Positions 9,991 to 20,800 of a stretch of DNA of 64,000 nucleotides are shown one piece after another. The translations under genes were made by a program, and so were the position numbers. The stretch is from Salegentibacter lacus (lineage in GTDB: Bacteria > Bacteroidota > Bacteroidia > Flavobacteriales > Flavobacteriaceae): the NCBI RefSeq assembly GCF_020164555.1, contig NZ_JAIQZB010000015.1, positions 51,375 through 115,374 on the forward strand, in the 5' to 3' direction. How positions within the stretch are numbered: position 1 is the stretch's first letter; each line of letters opens with the position of its first letter. Under the pieces are notes generated by a model. It was not told the origin of the DNA. It did no database searches and saw nothing but the letters and a program-made list of their open reading frames with translations.

Positions 9991-11145
9991 TTATTTTGCT
10001 GAAGCCAATTCAATAAGCTCTTTCACCACGGGTTTCGCATTGTTTTCACGATCGAATAACAATGGATAATCGGTTCTTCCTCTTACCGGCCAATTATTTT
10101 TCCAGGAATTCCCATCGTTAACTCCCCAAAGCGCAACTCTTGAAATCTTATCCTGATGTTTTAGGAAAAGTTCAAAAAATTCTAGATATCTTTTAGTAAA
10201 TTGTTGCTCAACATCTTCAGGCAAACCATCAGGAAACGGATTCATTTTATCTTCATATTCATAATTATCTGAAATTTCTGCACCCGCATCGCCCCAGGGT
10301 GATGGTAAAACACTTAAATCTAATTCTGTAATCATAACTTTGCCAAGCTCTCCGTAAGCTTGCAGGCTTTTTTCAAACTCCCTGATATCTGGATGACCAA
10401 GTCCTATATGTCCCTGCATTCCAATTCCGTGAACAGCAACCCCATCATTCTGAAGTTTTTCAACCATTTTTACCACACCGTTACGTTTTCCCGGATTGGA
10501 CATAGAATAGTCATTATAATAAAGCTCGGCATCAGGATCTGCTTCGTGTGCAAACTCAAAGGCCAGTTTTATAAAATCTTCACCTAAAATTTTGTAGAAT
10601 TTGCTTTCACGGTAACTACCATCATCTTCAATTGCCTCATTTACCACATCCCAGGAATGGATTCTACCTTTATATCGACCTACTACCATATGAATATGTT
10701 CCTTCATTCGTTGGGTAAGTATTTCTTTAGATACCGTATTTCCATCCTCATCTACAAAAAACCAATCGGGAGCCTGTGAATGCCATATTAGGGTATGCCC
10801 GTGAATGTGCATATTATTCTCTTCGCCAAAATTTACTAACTCATCAGCCAATGAAAAATTGAATTCCCCTTCTTTAGGTTGAATTCTTGCACTTTTCATA
10901 ATATTTTCAGCAACAATTGAATTAAAATTTTCTTTGGCCACCTTTATTTCTTCGGGTTGCCTACCACTAATTTGCCAGGTGTTAAGTGTAGTACCTATAT
11001 AAAATTTATCTTTAAACGCTTCTTTTAAGCTAGTTGGAAATGAATCGACATTATCAACTGATTTTTTATTAGTATTACAGCTGTAAAATGTAAAAAATAC
11101 ACTTAACAGTAATATAAAAATAGAGAATTTTTTTCTTTTTAGCAT
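9991..11145 (-). CDS. GH10 endo-beta-1,4-xylanase, lipoprotein
   Basis: A 384-residue GH10 barrel carried on a lipoprotein signal with lipobox Cys23 (FTFYSC), so it is probably membrane-anchored, on the cell surface or periplasmic face. Acid/base Glu170 is in SWDVVNEAIED and nucleophile Glu274 in VMITELDLSV; the HGHTLIWHSQAP motif lines the active site. It has no extra CBM, unlike the second GH10 in this locus, so it may cut shorter xylan chains after the large enzyme. It is first in the part of the operon downstream of the structured element at 11287-11378. Confidence 0.96.
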   Translation of the reverse strand: MLKRKKFSIFILLLSVFFTFYSCNTNKKSVDNVDSFPTSLKEAFKDKFYIGTTLNTWQISGRQPEEIKVAKENFNSIVAENIMKSARIQPKEGEFNFSLADELVNFGEENNMHIHGHTLIWHSQAPDWFFVDEDGNTVSKEILTQRMKEHIHMVVGRYKGRIHSWDVVNEAIEDDGSYRESKFYKILGEDFIKLAFEFAHEADPDAELYYNDYSMSNPGKRNGVVKMVEKLQNDGVAVHGIGMQGHIGLGHPDIREFEKSLQAYGELGKVMITELDLSVLPSPWGDAGAEISDNYEYEDKMNPFPDGLPEDVEQQFTKRYLEFFELFLKHQDKISRVALWGVNDGNSWKNNWPVRGRTDYPLLFDRENNAKPVVKELIELASAK

Positions 11146-11548
11146 AGCAGTTTATTTTTAAATGGGAATAACCAGAGGGAACTGGAATAATTCTTAATAT
11201 AATAATTTGTAATTTAATCTTAAAATGAATTATATAATGTGATATTTTAGAGTATTTGTATGGTTTTCAGGCAAATGGTTAAAAAAAGTTCTCCTAACAT
11301 CCACAAAAGGCTAATTCATACCGAGCTATAAGCGTTGCTAATCCAAACGGTATCCAGACTTTTGGGGTTAGGAGAACTATCATTAAAAATCACACACGAT
11401 TAAAATTCAATAATGGATTGCAACACTATTATTTACTGTTTATAAATCATTTTTTGATACCCTAATGAATTTCAAAATTCAAATTTTGGACATATCTTAG
11501 AGCTATTTAACTATTTCTAAAATGTGACGAAATAAATTTTATTGTTCA
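11146..11548. other. Intergenic gap between GH5 and GH10
   Basis: This 403-bp AT-rich gap interrupts an otherwise tightly packed operon. It holds the long hairpin described separately at 11287-11378. No convincing ORF was seen. I did not find a clear TAnnTTTG promoter box on the minus strand between the hairpin and the GH10 start, so whether GH10 onward has its own promoter is open. Confidence 0.7.
11287..11378 (-). terminator. Long three-helix hairpin followed by a T-run (terminator or attenuator)
   Basis: The outer helix is a perfect 12-bp inverted repeat, AGTTCTCCTAAC at 11287-11298 against GTTAGGAGAACT at 11367-11378. Inside it CAAAAG (11304-11309) pairs with CTTTTG (11359-11364), and ATACCG (11318-11323) with CGGTAT (11348-11353). 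Read on the minus strand the structure is directly followed by seven T residues (11281-11287), the layout of an intrinsic terminator. A 92-nt structured terminator inside an operon suggests partial termination or mRNA end protection between the core Xus genes and the downstream enzymes. Confidence 0.65.
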
Positions 11549-12850
11549 TTAAATATCACAATTCTCTTTCTCTTCTGCATATTCTCCAAACCATTTATGT
11601 ACAGGATTGGCACATGCTTCGGGATCGTTATCGTAAGCTATATCGCCTTCAGAATCGCCCTTATCGATTAAGTTTTCAGGGGCCAGTAAATTCCAACTTA
11701 CATTTCCACTCTCATCGGCAAGAGTTTTAAAGTTTGCTCCAAATCCCCAGACACCGGCCTCGCCGGTAACGCCACCTTCGCCCCAGGCATTATAACCTTC
11801 AGGTGCCCAGTCTATTTCTGTAATAGCAACGGGAGCAATGTCTGCAACCGGCTTGATATTCTCTGCCCAATTACTTCTGAAAGTTACCGGATCATTATTA
11901 TCCTCTCCCCAATAACCGGGATAAATATGTACAGAATACCCAATATTGTCGCCTTCAATAGGATTATTTGCATAACCCTTATAATGGGACTGATAGCCAG
12001 AACCAGGAATCCAAATTACATTTTCAAACCCGTTGTTACGAATCATATCTACCAAAGGCTGAAAAAACAATTTTAACTTATCGAAATGAGGTTGGGTATT
12101 ACTACCCCATTCCCCATTAGTCCCTAAAATATGAATTGGTTCATTTGCTAATTCAAACATCACGTGTTCAGAATTTTTCAAGTCTTCGTGCTTCGATAAA
12201 TAGCCCCACACGGTTTTTAGGTATTCGTGATATTCATCATCAACATTAATCCTTTCGGGGCATACTCCTGGTGGTCTCAGGATAACATACATTCCCCTGG
12301 ATTTAGCATGTTCAACTAAAGGAAGAATTACCTCATTCACTCCTTCTACAAAACGATCAAAATTAAATTCAGAAATATCATTTTCCCCATCCACCTCAGC
12401 GCCGGGATTATTAGACCAATAAGGATCTATGTGTAGGCGTACCATATTTAGATACCAGCCATCTTCATCCTTATTGGTTAGTTTATCCATCACTGATTTG
12501 TTATAATCCAATGCTCCCTCTACATCATAATTGTTCCAACGCCATTCACCTACGTGGCCACCGTTAAACCAGGGATTAGGCGTCATGGCTACCCCGTGTA
12601 GCAATACTTTTTCACCACAGGTGTTTTTCAAATACCTACCCTCAACATTTAATTTAGGTGTATTTAAAGGCCATTCAATATCTATAGAGGAATCATCCTC
12701 CTCAGTTTGATCATCTTCTTCCGCAACCGGATTTTCTTCAACAGTTTCCGCGTCATCCGGCAGGAGATTATCATCAGCCGAACATCCCACTATAATAAAT
12801 AGCAAAATGATTAGAACGGATACTCTATTTAAACCCTTGTTTACCAGCAT
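11549..12850 (-). CDS. Glycoside hydrolase family 5 endo-beta-glycanase, lipoprotein
   Basis: A 433-residue protein with lipobox Cys23 (LFIIVGC) and an acidic, low-complexity linker (about residues 27-57) that would hold the enzyme away from the membrane. The GH5 barrel shows VMFELANEPIH with acid/base Glu237 and VAITEIDWAP with nucleophile Glu345. The opening GRYLKNTCGEKVLLHGVAM is the usual GH5 N-terminal strand. GH5 genes next to the Xus core in other Bacteroidota are xylanases (subfamily 21), and the same role is likely here. A cellulase or mannanase activity cannot be excluded. It lies 10 bp after the GH10-CBM gene. Confidence 0.9.
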   Translation of the reverse strand: MLVNKGLNRVSVLIILLFIIVGCSADDNLLPDDAETVEENPVAEEDDQTEEDDSSIDIEWPLNTPKLNVEGRYLKNTCGEKVLLHGVAMTPNPWFNGGHVGEWRWNNYDVEGALDYNKSVMDKLTNKDEDGWYLNMVRLHIDPYWSNNPGAEVDGENDISEFNFDRFVEGVNEVILPLVEHAKSRGMYVILRPPGVCPERINVDDEYHEYLKTVWGYLSKHEDLKNSEHVMFELANEPIHILGTNGEWGSNTQPHFDKLKLFFQPLVDMIRNNGFENVIWIPGSGYQSHYKGYANNPIEGDNIGYSVHIYPGYWGEDNNDPVTFRSNWAENIKPVADIAPVAITEIDWAPEGYNAWGEGGVTGEAGVWGFGANFKTLADESGNVSWNLLAPENLIDKGDSEGDIAYDNDPEACANPVHKWFGEYAEEKENCDI

Positions 12851-12860
12851 TAATTAATTT

Positions 12861-14993
12861 TTATAAATTTTCAAGAGCTTCGGCAAAACTCTTATAAGCG
12901 GGTTTTCTGGTTAGATTTACATCCCACAAGCCCTGGAATTCCCCCGGTAGCCAATTTGCATCTTCAGGACTGTCGGATATTCCCCAAACGGTAATACCAT
13001 ATCTTTGAGCCTGCGGAACGTGTGCTTCATAAGCTTCAACTACGTAACTATACATATCGGCTTGCTGTTGTAAAACTTCATCTGTAGGTTCAGAGACATT
13101 TGTTCTTATGTCCAGTTCTGAAACTTTAATGAGTTTACCGGTTTCAGCAAGAAGTTGAAACATTTGAGCAATATTATTTTTATCGGAATCTATACTTATA
13201 TGCATTTGAGTCCCAATACCATCTACAGTAGCACCCTGGCTTTCTATGTATTCTACATATTCAATGAGTCCCCTGGTCTTGTCTAAGTTATATTCAAGGT
13301 TATAGTCGTTTATAAAAAGGAGATCTTCGGGATTACCATACTCCCTGGCCAGTTTAAAGGCTTTAACCGCATAATCTTTACCAAGGTAGTCCTGCCAGTA
13401 AAATTCGTCACTGGTGATATCAAAATCGGTCTGCCCACTTTTTAATTCGTATGGATTTCCGTCATCCATAGGTTCGTTAACAACATCCCAGGCATCTACA
13501 TAGTCTTTGGAAACTTCCATCATGCCCGTAATCCATCTCTCCATTTCACTGGCAATGATCTCCTCCTTTTCTTCTGGTGTTTTCTCTATAACACCCCCGG
13601 CATTGGGGTTTATACGCGAAAGCGTTACCTCATCAATATAAACTGTGCCTGCAAAATCACCATAGCTAATAACTAATCGCTCACGGTCTTCCTTGGTAAT
13701 CGTCGTCTCCAAAGTATATTCCTCCCAGTCTTCCGATACGTTAAATGAGCCAAGTCCATCACTTGAATAATCAGATGGCGATTGTAGCTCGGCACGAAGA
13801 GTACCGGCAGTATTTGCCTTTACTTTAAAATTCAATACATAAGTTTCTTCCATTTCCAATGTAGGTAAATCATAGGCAATCTGTGCTTCCCAAAAATTCG
13901 TAGCGGAAGGATTCGTAAAGGTAAAAGCATAACCTGTATCACCATAGCCCTCACCTTCTGCTGATCGCTCCATGGTAGAGCCATTTCCCCAGCCAGCCCA
14001 GCCGTCGGTGCCACTTTCAAAATCAGAATTGGTAATTACGCTTGGATCCAATGCCGGACCGCCACCACTGCCTTCCTCGTTATATTTTTTCAGGCTTATG
14101 TTATCAAAATAATAAGTAGTGGCAACATTGCCGAGGTTAAAAGCAATAGTACTTGACTCTGCAAGTTCTTCAGAAACAATAATTCTTTTGGTAAAAGTAG
14201 TCCATTCAGCAGAGGCGGGAATAGCACCAAAAAAATCCCAGTGTTTATACTCGCCAGGTTGAATATGAGCCTGGGTAGCAAAAGAGGCATCAGCATCTGA
14301 GCGAACATCCATAGTAAGTTCGTATTCTTCCCCTACTTCCATAGCCGGAGAAAACTTAAAAAAGAACTGGCTTTCCCAATCGTTTTCCCGAACTTCTCCA
14401 TTAGTCACCGCCAATGCCCTGCCCTCACCGTCTGCACCTTCTCCGGCAGCCGTAAAAGACATAATATCATTTTCGTTAGCCTCATAGTTTGCTGCTTCAT
14501 CCGTTTCAAAGTCAGCACCAGCAATCTCATCCCAGCTTGGTCCGCCACCTATTACCGTTGGCGCAATTGTGCTGTTCAGATATTCGGCATTTTGATTAGC
14601 GTGCCAGATAAGAGTATGCCCGTATATAGAAGTTCCTGCTTGTTGTGCCGCAGCTATGAGTTCATTTACCTGGGCAAAATTCATAGAACCATCATTTTGC
14701 ACGATGGCACCATGCTTCATTCCATAACCTACGGTAAGCTCATCAAAATTTTTATTAATAAGCCTGTACATTACTCCCTTATTAATATAATCTGAAATAG
14801 AAACAGCCCCACCTAAGGTGAAATTTGAGGTACTATCTTTATAGCTCTTAAGAGGTGCATAAGAATTAATATCTTCCTGAGCTTCTAAGCCCTCTGGCTT
14901 TTCTACTTGAAATTCCAGTGGATCAGGATCAGCACAGGAAAATACCATAGCTAATAATCCACTACATACGAGAAAACGATTTAAATATTTCAT
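12861..14993 (-). CDS. xyn10A: GH10 xylanase with two CBMs inserted in the catalytic domain (Xyn10A-type)
   Basis: A 710-residue lipoprotein (lipobox Cys20, AMVFSC). The GH10 barrel is split: its N-terminal part (about 60-145, including GHTLIWHANQN) is followed by two tandem CBM4/9-like beta-sandwiches (about 155-305 and 318-460), then the barrel resumes with acid/base Glu507 (DAWDVVNEPMD) and nucleophile Glu626 (IKVSELDIRT). Both CBM repeats start with a DFE-type motif and end with YFDNISL or YIDEVTL. This split architecture is the one known from Bacteroidota Xyn10A, a surface endoxylanase. Its place right after the DUF1735 lipoprotein completes the conserved core order. Confidence 0.96.
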   Translation of the reverse strand: MKYLNRFLVCSGLLAMVFSCADPDPLEFQVEKPEGLEAQEDINSYAPLKSYKDSTSNFTLGGAVSISDYINKGVMYRLINKNFDELTVGYGMKHGAIVQNDGSMNFAQVNELIAAAQQAGTSIYGHTLIWHANQNAEYLNSTIAPTVIGGGPSWDEIAGADFETDEAANYEANENDIMSFTAAGEGADGEGRALAVTNGEVRENDWESQFFFKFSPAMEVGEEYELTMDVRSDADASFATQAHIQPGEYKHWDFFGAIPASAEWTTFTKRIIVSEELAESSTIAFNLGNVATTYYFDNISLKKYNEEGSGGGPALDPSVITNSDFESGTDGWAGWGNGSTMERSAEGEGYGDTGYAFTFTNPSATNFWEAQIAYDLPTLEMEETYVLNFKVKANTAGTLRAELQSPSDYSSDGLGSFNVSEDWEEYTLETTITKEDRERLVISYGDFAGTVYIDEVTLSRINPNAGGVIEKTPEEKEEIIASEMERWITGMMEVSKDYVDAWDVVNEPMDDGNPYELKSGQTDFDITSDEFYWQDYLGKDYAVKAFKLAREYGNPEDLLFINDYNLEYNLDKTRGLIEYVEYIESQGATVDGIGTQMHISIDSDKNNIAQMFQLLAETGKLIKVSELDIRTNVSEPTDEVLQQQADMYSYVVEAYEAHVPQAQRYGITVWGISDSPEDANWLPGEFQGLWDVNLTRKPAYKSFAEALENL

Positions 14994-15013
14994 AATCGAT
15001 TTATTTTTAAATT

Positions 15014-16045
15014 TTATTCTAATACTGGAGAAAATGTTTCCATTCGTACCCCACGATCTCTAAGTACAAGCGTATCTTTTGTACTCACATTAATTTCTTC
15101 AAGGTTAACCTGATAATCCAGATAAAGGGCATCACGATCTTTACCTCCCCAACTATTTTCTTCACCATCCTTTACGAACTGGCCGCTACCGCTGGCCGTA
15201 TATTCATTAGAGGCGGCTCTAACTGTACAGTTACCAGAATCGTCAAAGCTTAAAATTAAAGTACAGTTTACTGCATAGCCCTCGCTGTTTTGAAAAACCA
15301 AATCCAGCTCCACTTCGTCCAGAGAACGAGTTGTTAATGATACTACTTGATCGTCTACCACATATTCTTCTTCTCTAACTACCGTATCATCAAGATTCTC
15401 ATTACCCGTAGTTCCTTCAATAACATCCACACCACGGCGTAAATAATTACCGTGCCACGGATTTACATATTTCACTGCATACAAGATGAAGTCTTTAGGC
15501 AATACCTCCCAATCTTCTGCAATAGGCCTGCGCGGATTTGCCGCTAGTGGTATTCCTCTTAGAATGGAATCTGCACTTACAACATTGGTCATTTGAAGCG
15601 GAATTACATAATTTCTTCCAATGGCAAGGCTATCAGCAAAAAATGCATCGCTTAATTGAAATTCAACACCACCCGTAAGTTCTCCTTTTGGAATCATAAT
15701 CTCATTCGATTCAAGCATATAATAGTTCTCTGGCATTGCTTGAACAGGTTGGCCGTTTTCATCAAATACAAGCCCGTCTGTTAAAGAATTATCTACCTCA
15801 AAATCTATAAAAACATCCTGATCATTATCGTAAGTTCCGCCGGTAGTGGCCATTATTTTGGCTTTACCTTCATTATCCAATGAAGTATCAAAAATATCTT
15901 CCCCAAGTGTAATTGTCCTTACCGGAAATTGGTAAGCAAAATAAACAGTTTGGTATTCGTAATCTTCAAATTCCCATTTATCATTCTCACATGACATCAA
16001 GCCCGAAAGAATAATTAAAGCGATTAAATATATTTTGTTTTTCAT
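15014..16045 (-). CDS. DUF1735-type surface glycan-binding lipoprotein (XusE-like)
   Basis: The start is the ATG at 16043-16045 (MKNKIYLIAL). A longer reading to 16078 begins with TTG inside the upstream SusD gene and has no signal sequence. The mature protein starts at a lipobox Cys (LSGLMSC). The N-terminal third (YQTVYFAYQFPVRTITLGED) is the DUF1735 beta-sandwich common in SusE/XusE-like proteins; the C-terminal half is a further beta-rich domain. No enzyme motif was seen. The position between SusD and the split GH10 matches XusE, thought to bind xylan at the outer membrane surface. The protein role is inferred from position and domain. Confidence 0.85.
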   Translation of the reverse strand: MKNKIYLIALIILSGLMSCENDKWEFEDYEYQTVYFAYQFPVRTITLGEDIFDTSLDNEGKAKIMATTGGTYDNDQDVFIDFEVDNSLTDGLVFDENGQPVQAMPENYYMLESNEIMIPKGELTGGVEFQLSDAFFADSLAIGRNYVIPLQMTNVVSADSILRGIPLAANPRRPIAEDWEVLPKDFILYAVKYVNPWHGNYLRRGVDVIEGTTGNENLDDTVVREEEYVVDDQVVSLTTRSLDEVELDLVFQNSEGYAVNCTLILSFDDSGNCTVRAASNEYTASGSGQFVKDGEENSWGGKDRDALYLDYQVNLEEINVSTKDTLVLRDRGVRMETFSPVLE

Positions 16046-16071
16046 TTTCTGTTCTTTAATAATTAAACTAA

Positions 16072-17805
16072 CTACCAACCCTGGTTTTGAATAAGTGCAT
16101 CATATTTTAAAACCTCGCTAAAAGGGATAGGACCATACTGCATATATTCTTCATAAATCCTGTCTTCTACCGTTATAGTTTGATGATCACCATCAAGGAT
16201 GCTTACCCCTCTGGCCGGAACTGTTAAGTCATCGCCCCAACGACGTATATCCCAAAACCTAAACCCTTCAAAACTTAATTCCAATCGGCGTTCATTTCTA
16301 ATTAATTCACGCATTGCATTTGGGTCTGAGCCAATAGACTCTAAATATGCATCGGGTTGCGTTATTCCTGCACGCTCCCGCAATCCAGCAATCACATCAT
16401 AAGCTGAAAAGCCGTGTGTTCCAGTTCCTCTGGGGCCCCAGGCTTCATTAGCAGCTTCTGCATAAATTAAATACAGTTCAGTATATCTCATTCTGGCGGT
16501 ATAATGCTGTTGCGTATTATTGATAACCGGATCCAAATTAACATCCTGTCTTAGTAATTTTCTTAAATAATAACCTGTTCTGGTAGATGTTTCTACCGAA
16601 TTTAGCGCATCGTTAGTAGTTCCATCAGCAGCTGTTACTATGGTAGAATTATTTGGTCCTGCCGTACTTTGATTTACCACCACATAATGTTCTAATCGCG
16701 GATCTCTGTTCGAATAAGGATTTGAAGGATCAAACCCACTTGCGGGATCGGAAATTGGATAACCATTAGCCATTGGAAATGAATTCACAAGGTTTTGTGT
16801 TGGATTTAGCTGTCCGTCACCAAATAAAGTCGGCGGAAAATGCTGCTGTTCTAAATCGCTGGTTTCTACTACATCGGTTCTCCAAATAATTTCGGGTGGG
16901 TTATTACCTCCACCAATACCATTTATTTGTGAAGCATTTTTATACCAGGTATGCCCATCTTCTGCGATACCACTAACACCTCCGTTGTCTGCCAGAACCT
17001 CACCGGCATAATTGGCAACATCGGCCCAGGTAGTAGTATTCCCATCGGCATATGCCGGACTTGCAGCTAGTAATGCTGCCTGTGCTCTTACGGTTTTGGC
17101 AATTCTGCCCGTCATTCTTTGTTTGGCATATTCTCCAAAAACCCTGTTGTAATCTGCTAAATCTGAATAACCTTCTGGTAAATTAGAGAGTGTTTCATAA
17201 TCTAAAGGAAGTAATGCTTCGGCTTGTTCCACATCAGCATATAATTGTTGCATACACTCTTCGAAGGTTGCCCTTGGCTGATTAAAATCTGAGGCCGTTC
17301 CTTCAGGTTCCAGTAAAATTGGAACTCCTAAAAGCTCTCCGTTAGCCCATCCTGAATGTTGGCGCAAAAGATAGTACATATATAGTGCTCTTAGCCCGTA
17401 AGCTTCCCCTTTAAGTCTATTGTTAAACATCGCGCTTATTTCCTCATCATCAGACCAGGTAACTTTATCTGCCTCTGCAAGGAATATATTTATATACTGA
17501 ATAGCAGCACGTGCATTTTGCCACTGGTCAAAAGGATTGTTTTGCGCAGTCCACTGTCCGGTAGCAATTTCGCGATATGGATTATTGTTCACGTTACTAA
17601 CTGCATCATCTGTTGCAACATCACTAAAGGAATAGCCATTATTTGGCAACCTTGTATAAGCGTTGAGTAAAATACCCTGGGCGTATTCCGCCTCAGCATA
17701 CATATCTTCAAGGCTTCTATTATTCTCTATGGCAGGTTCTATAAGATCGTCACAACTTGTAATTGCAAAGACCATAAATAAAAGAAGTAGTAATTTACTT
17801 TTCAT
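16072..17805 (-). CDS. SusD/RagB-family glycan-binding lipoprotein (second pair, XusD-like)
   Basis: A 577-residue lipoprotein (MVFAITSCDD, Cys18). It has the SusD pattern: N-terminal TPR-like helices (YAQGILLNAYTRLP, AYGLRALYMYYLLRQHSG) and a C-terminal RagB region (YTELYLIYAEAANEAWG, RNERRLELSFEGFRFWDIRRW). It acts as the substrate-capturing lid on the partner SusC transporter encoded 20 bp upstream. It lies in the core order SusC-SusD-SusC-SusD. The bound ligand, xylo-oligosaccharides, is inferred from the locus. Confidence 0.95.
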   Translation of the reverse strand: MKSKLLLLLFMVFAITSCDDLIEPAIENNRSLEDMYAEAEYAQGILLNAYTRLPNNGYSFSDVATDDAVSNVNNNPYREIATGQWTAQNNPFDQWQNARAAIQYINIFLAEADKVTWSDDEEISAMFNNRLKGEAYGLRALYMYYLLRQHSGWANGELLGVPILLEPEGTASDFNQPRATFEECMQQLYADVEQAEALLPLDYETLSNLPEGYSDLADYNRVFGEYAKQRMTGRIAKTVRAQAALLAASPAYADGNTTTWADVANYAGEVLADNGGVSGIAEDGHTWYKNASQINGIGGGNNPPEIIWRTDVVETSDLEQQHFPPTLFGDGQLNPTQNLVNSFPMANGYPISDPASGFDPSNPYSNRDPRLEHYVVVNQSTAGPNNSTIVTAADGTTNDALNSVETSTRTGYYLRKLLRQDVNLDPVINNTQQHYTARMRYTELYLIYAEAANEAWGPRGTGTHGFSAYDVIAGLRERAGITQPDAYLESIGSDPNAMRELIRNERRLELSFEGFRFWDIRRWGDDLTVPARGVSILDGDHQTITVEDRIYEEYMQYGPIPFSEVLKYDALIQNQGW

Positions 17806-17825
17806 TTCCTTTTATATTTAAATTT

Positions 17826-20800
17826 TTAAAATATTGCTTTTACGCCCAGGTTATAAAATCTATTCTGAGGCGCGCTTCCTACATTTAACTCTAAAACCTC
17901 ACGTTCAGGAGACACGGTTAATAAATTAGCTCCATTCACATACACCCCTAATTCCTGTACAAACGATTGAGCAAATAGTTCTTTAGGTAAATTATAAGAT
18001 ATCTGGACCTTGGCCAGGTCAAAACGATCTGTACTATAAAGCCAGAAATCTGAAGATCTAAAGTTGTTATTACTATTGGTTGTAGTTAACCTTGGATAGG
18101 TAGCAGTTTCACTCGTCTCCGGCGTCCAACGATCACGAGCTATAATTGAATATTTATCTTCTCCATCCATCCAGAAGTATGAATTATTTTTCATAGCGTG
18201 TGCGCCAAAACGTCCAATACCAAGGGCGAAAAAGGTAAAGTCTTTCCATTTCGCAGTAAAATTCACACCTAAAGTTAGTGGGGAACCAAACCAGCCTCCC
18301 TTACCAAGATAAACCTCATCCTGGTTGTCTATAATTCCATCGCCATTTTGATCTACATATTTAATATCTCCAGGTGCAACCTGTCCATAACTTTGGCCTG
18401 GTGAATTCTCAATTTCTTCGGCACTCATAAAAAGCCCATCGCTTTCAAGACCCCAAATAGCATCTAATGGATTTCCCTGCCTGTTTTGATATGCATCTTC
18501 AAACATTTCTGCCCGCTTCGTAGCTTTGGTTTCGTAATAAGTACCAACCACTCCAAGTGTAGTTTCTAGTTCGCCAAATTGTTGATTCCAATCAGCTCGG
18601 AAGTCAAAACCAATACGCTGATCATCATTATAATTCACAAAAGGAATAAATGAAGAATTTGGCCATCCAGTACTAAAATAGTTAGGATATAATACAGATG
18701 CCTGTACAATACCGCCTGTCATCCTGTTCGCGAAAAATGATCCCTGAACATGGAAAAGCTTATCAAATAGCGAAGCCTCTACTCCAAAATTAATTTCTTC
18801 TCTTTTAGCAAAAGTCAAATCATCATTCTGGCCTCTTCTTGAATCGGTTGAGCGGCTTAAAGCACCATCTCTCCAGTTAAACCAGGCCCCATCTGTTTGG
18901 GTATAAATACTTTCATAAAGAAAGTAATCCTGAATATCTATATCGGTATGTAAAATACCTGCTGAAGCGGTAAGTTTTAATTCATCAAATACCGTTGAAT
19001 TCTCAAGGAAATTTTCTTCACTTAAGCGCCATCCTAAAGTAAAGGTTGGAGAAAAAGCCTGGCGGTTTCCTTCTGGTAACTTCGCGGAATGCACAAGGGC
19101 ACCGCTAAAATTCACAAAATATTTTTCTAAATAGTCATACCCAAGGTACAAGCCTAAGTTGGCATTACTGGTACGGTGATACTCCTCTGAAATAGATTGT
19201 TGAAATCCATTGGCTATAAGCATAGCTGAAACGTTATGGTCTTCTTCTATTTTAGTTTCATAGTTAAATTGACCCGAAAACGAAATCGTTTGTCTATACC
19301 AACTATCACTTATGTTTTGTACTCCAGACCTGGCATCCTGACCATATTGTGTTAAACCTGCAATTAAATCTCCCCCATCATAATTTGTCCAGCTCGGCTG
19401 AAATACTGCGTACTCATTGTTATACGACTGGTTGTAAGAGGTAGAATAATCTACTCCAAAATTTGAATGAAAACTCAAACCATCAACCAGATTTCCCAAA
19501 TCGGCCCCTATACCCGTATTAAACTGAAATTGCCTGCTGGTGTAGTTATTACTTCCACCGGCATAAATCGCGGCAAAGGGATTGGTCTGGTCAAGTTGGG
19601 TTCCCCCTAAGAGATACTGCCCATCTATAAGGTAACTGCTATTGTTTACAAATTGCATTGAGTTCTCATCAGATTCCTCAATCATACTCGTAGGAATTAA
19701 AGGAGAAAATCGGTTTGGCCTTAAACTTGCAGCACCGCCCCAGTAATCTGTATTCACTCCCCAACCGTTATAATATACTGCCGATGCATTTACGGTGGCG
19801 TATAAGGTTTCGGTTATATCAATATTTACGTTTCCACGAATATTGAATCTTTGAGATCTGTTATTTTCAGCTTCACCGAAATCTAGAAGTGAACCTGCTG
19901 TGTAAAATCCAAGATTAGTATAATATTGAGCGGTTTCATTACCTCCTGAAATCTGAGCGGTAGCGTCATACCTATTATAAGTTTCCTGTAAATAATCTGA
20001 AGAATAATAATTTACATCGGGATACCTGTAAGGGTTATCACCTGAAGCATAGTTATAGATAGTTTCATCATTATAAAGTTGGCTTAAACCATCGTTTGAC
20101 CTTGCTTCATTATAAAGCGTCATATATTCTGCAGAGCCCAAATATTTCGGATAACTTTTAGGCACATACATCCCCGCATTTACCCTTACATCAATTTGCT
20201 GATCCTGAATTTTTCCACTTTTTGTGGTAATTTGTACAACACCTTTAGCAGCCTGGCTACCATATAATGCTACAGCTGAAATTCCCTTTAAGAAACTAAT
20301 TTGCTCAATCTCAGTAGGCATTATACTACTTGCATCTCGCGGAACTCCATCTATAAGGACTAAGTATTGATCCATTCCCCAAATGTTTCCGTTGAAACCA
20401 TTGGCAAATCCATCCATGTTTTCGAGCGTGTTTGTATTATAGTTCTTCTCCATTAACTCTTCCAAATCCACTACTGAGACTCCACTCAATAAATTTCTCT
20501 TTTCTACCGTCCTAAATGCTACGTTAACATCTTTATAAGCTTCTAATGGTTCCAAACTTATATTTTTCAGATCCGGTGTAGCTATCACTGTTTGCGATGT
20601 ATATTCCAGGGCTTCTACAACTAAATTGGAGTATAAGCTCGTTGAAATTGAAAAGCTACCTATAGAATCTGTAACTACGATATTACCGGAAGCTGCCATA
20701 ACGGTAGCGCCTACTAAAGGCTTCCCTTCTTTGCCTCTAACAATGGCTTCCACATCAATATTTTCAGATGTTTGTGCGAGCCCTATAAAAGGCATCAAGG

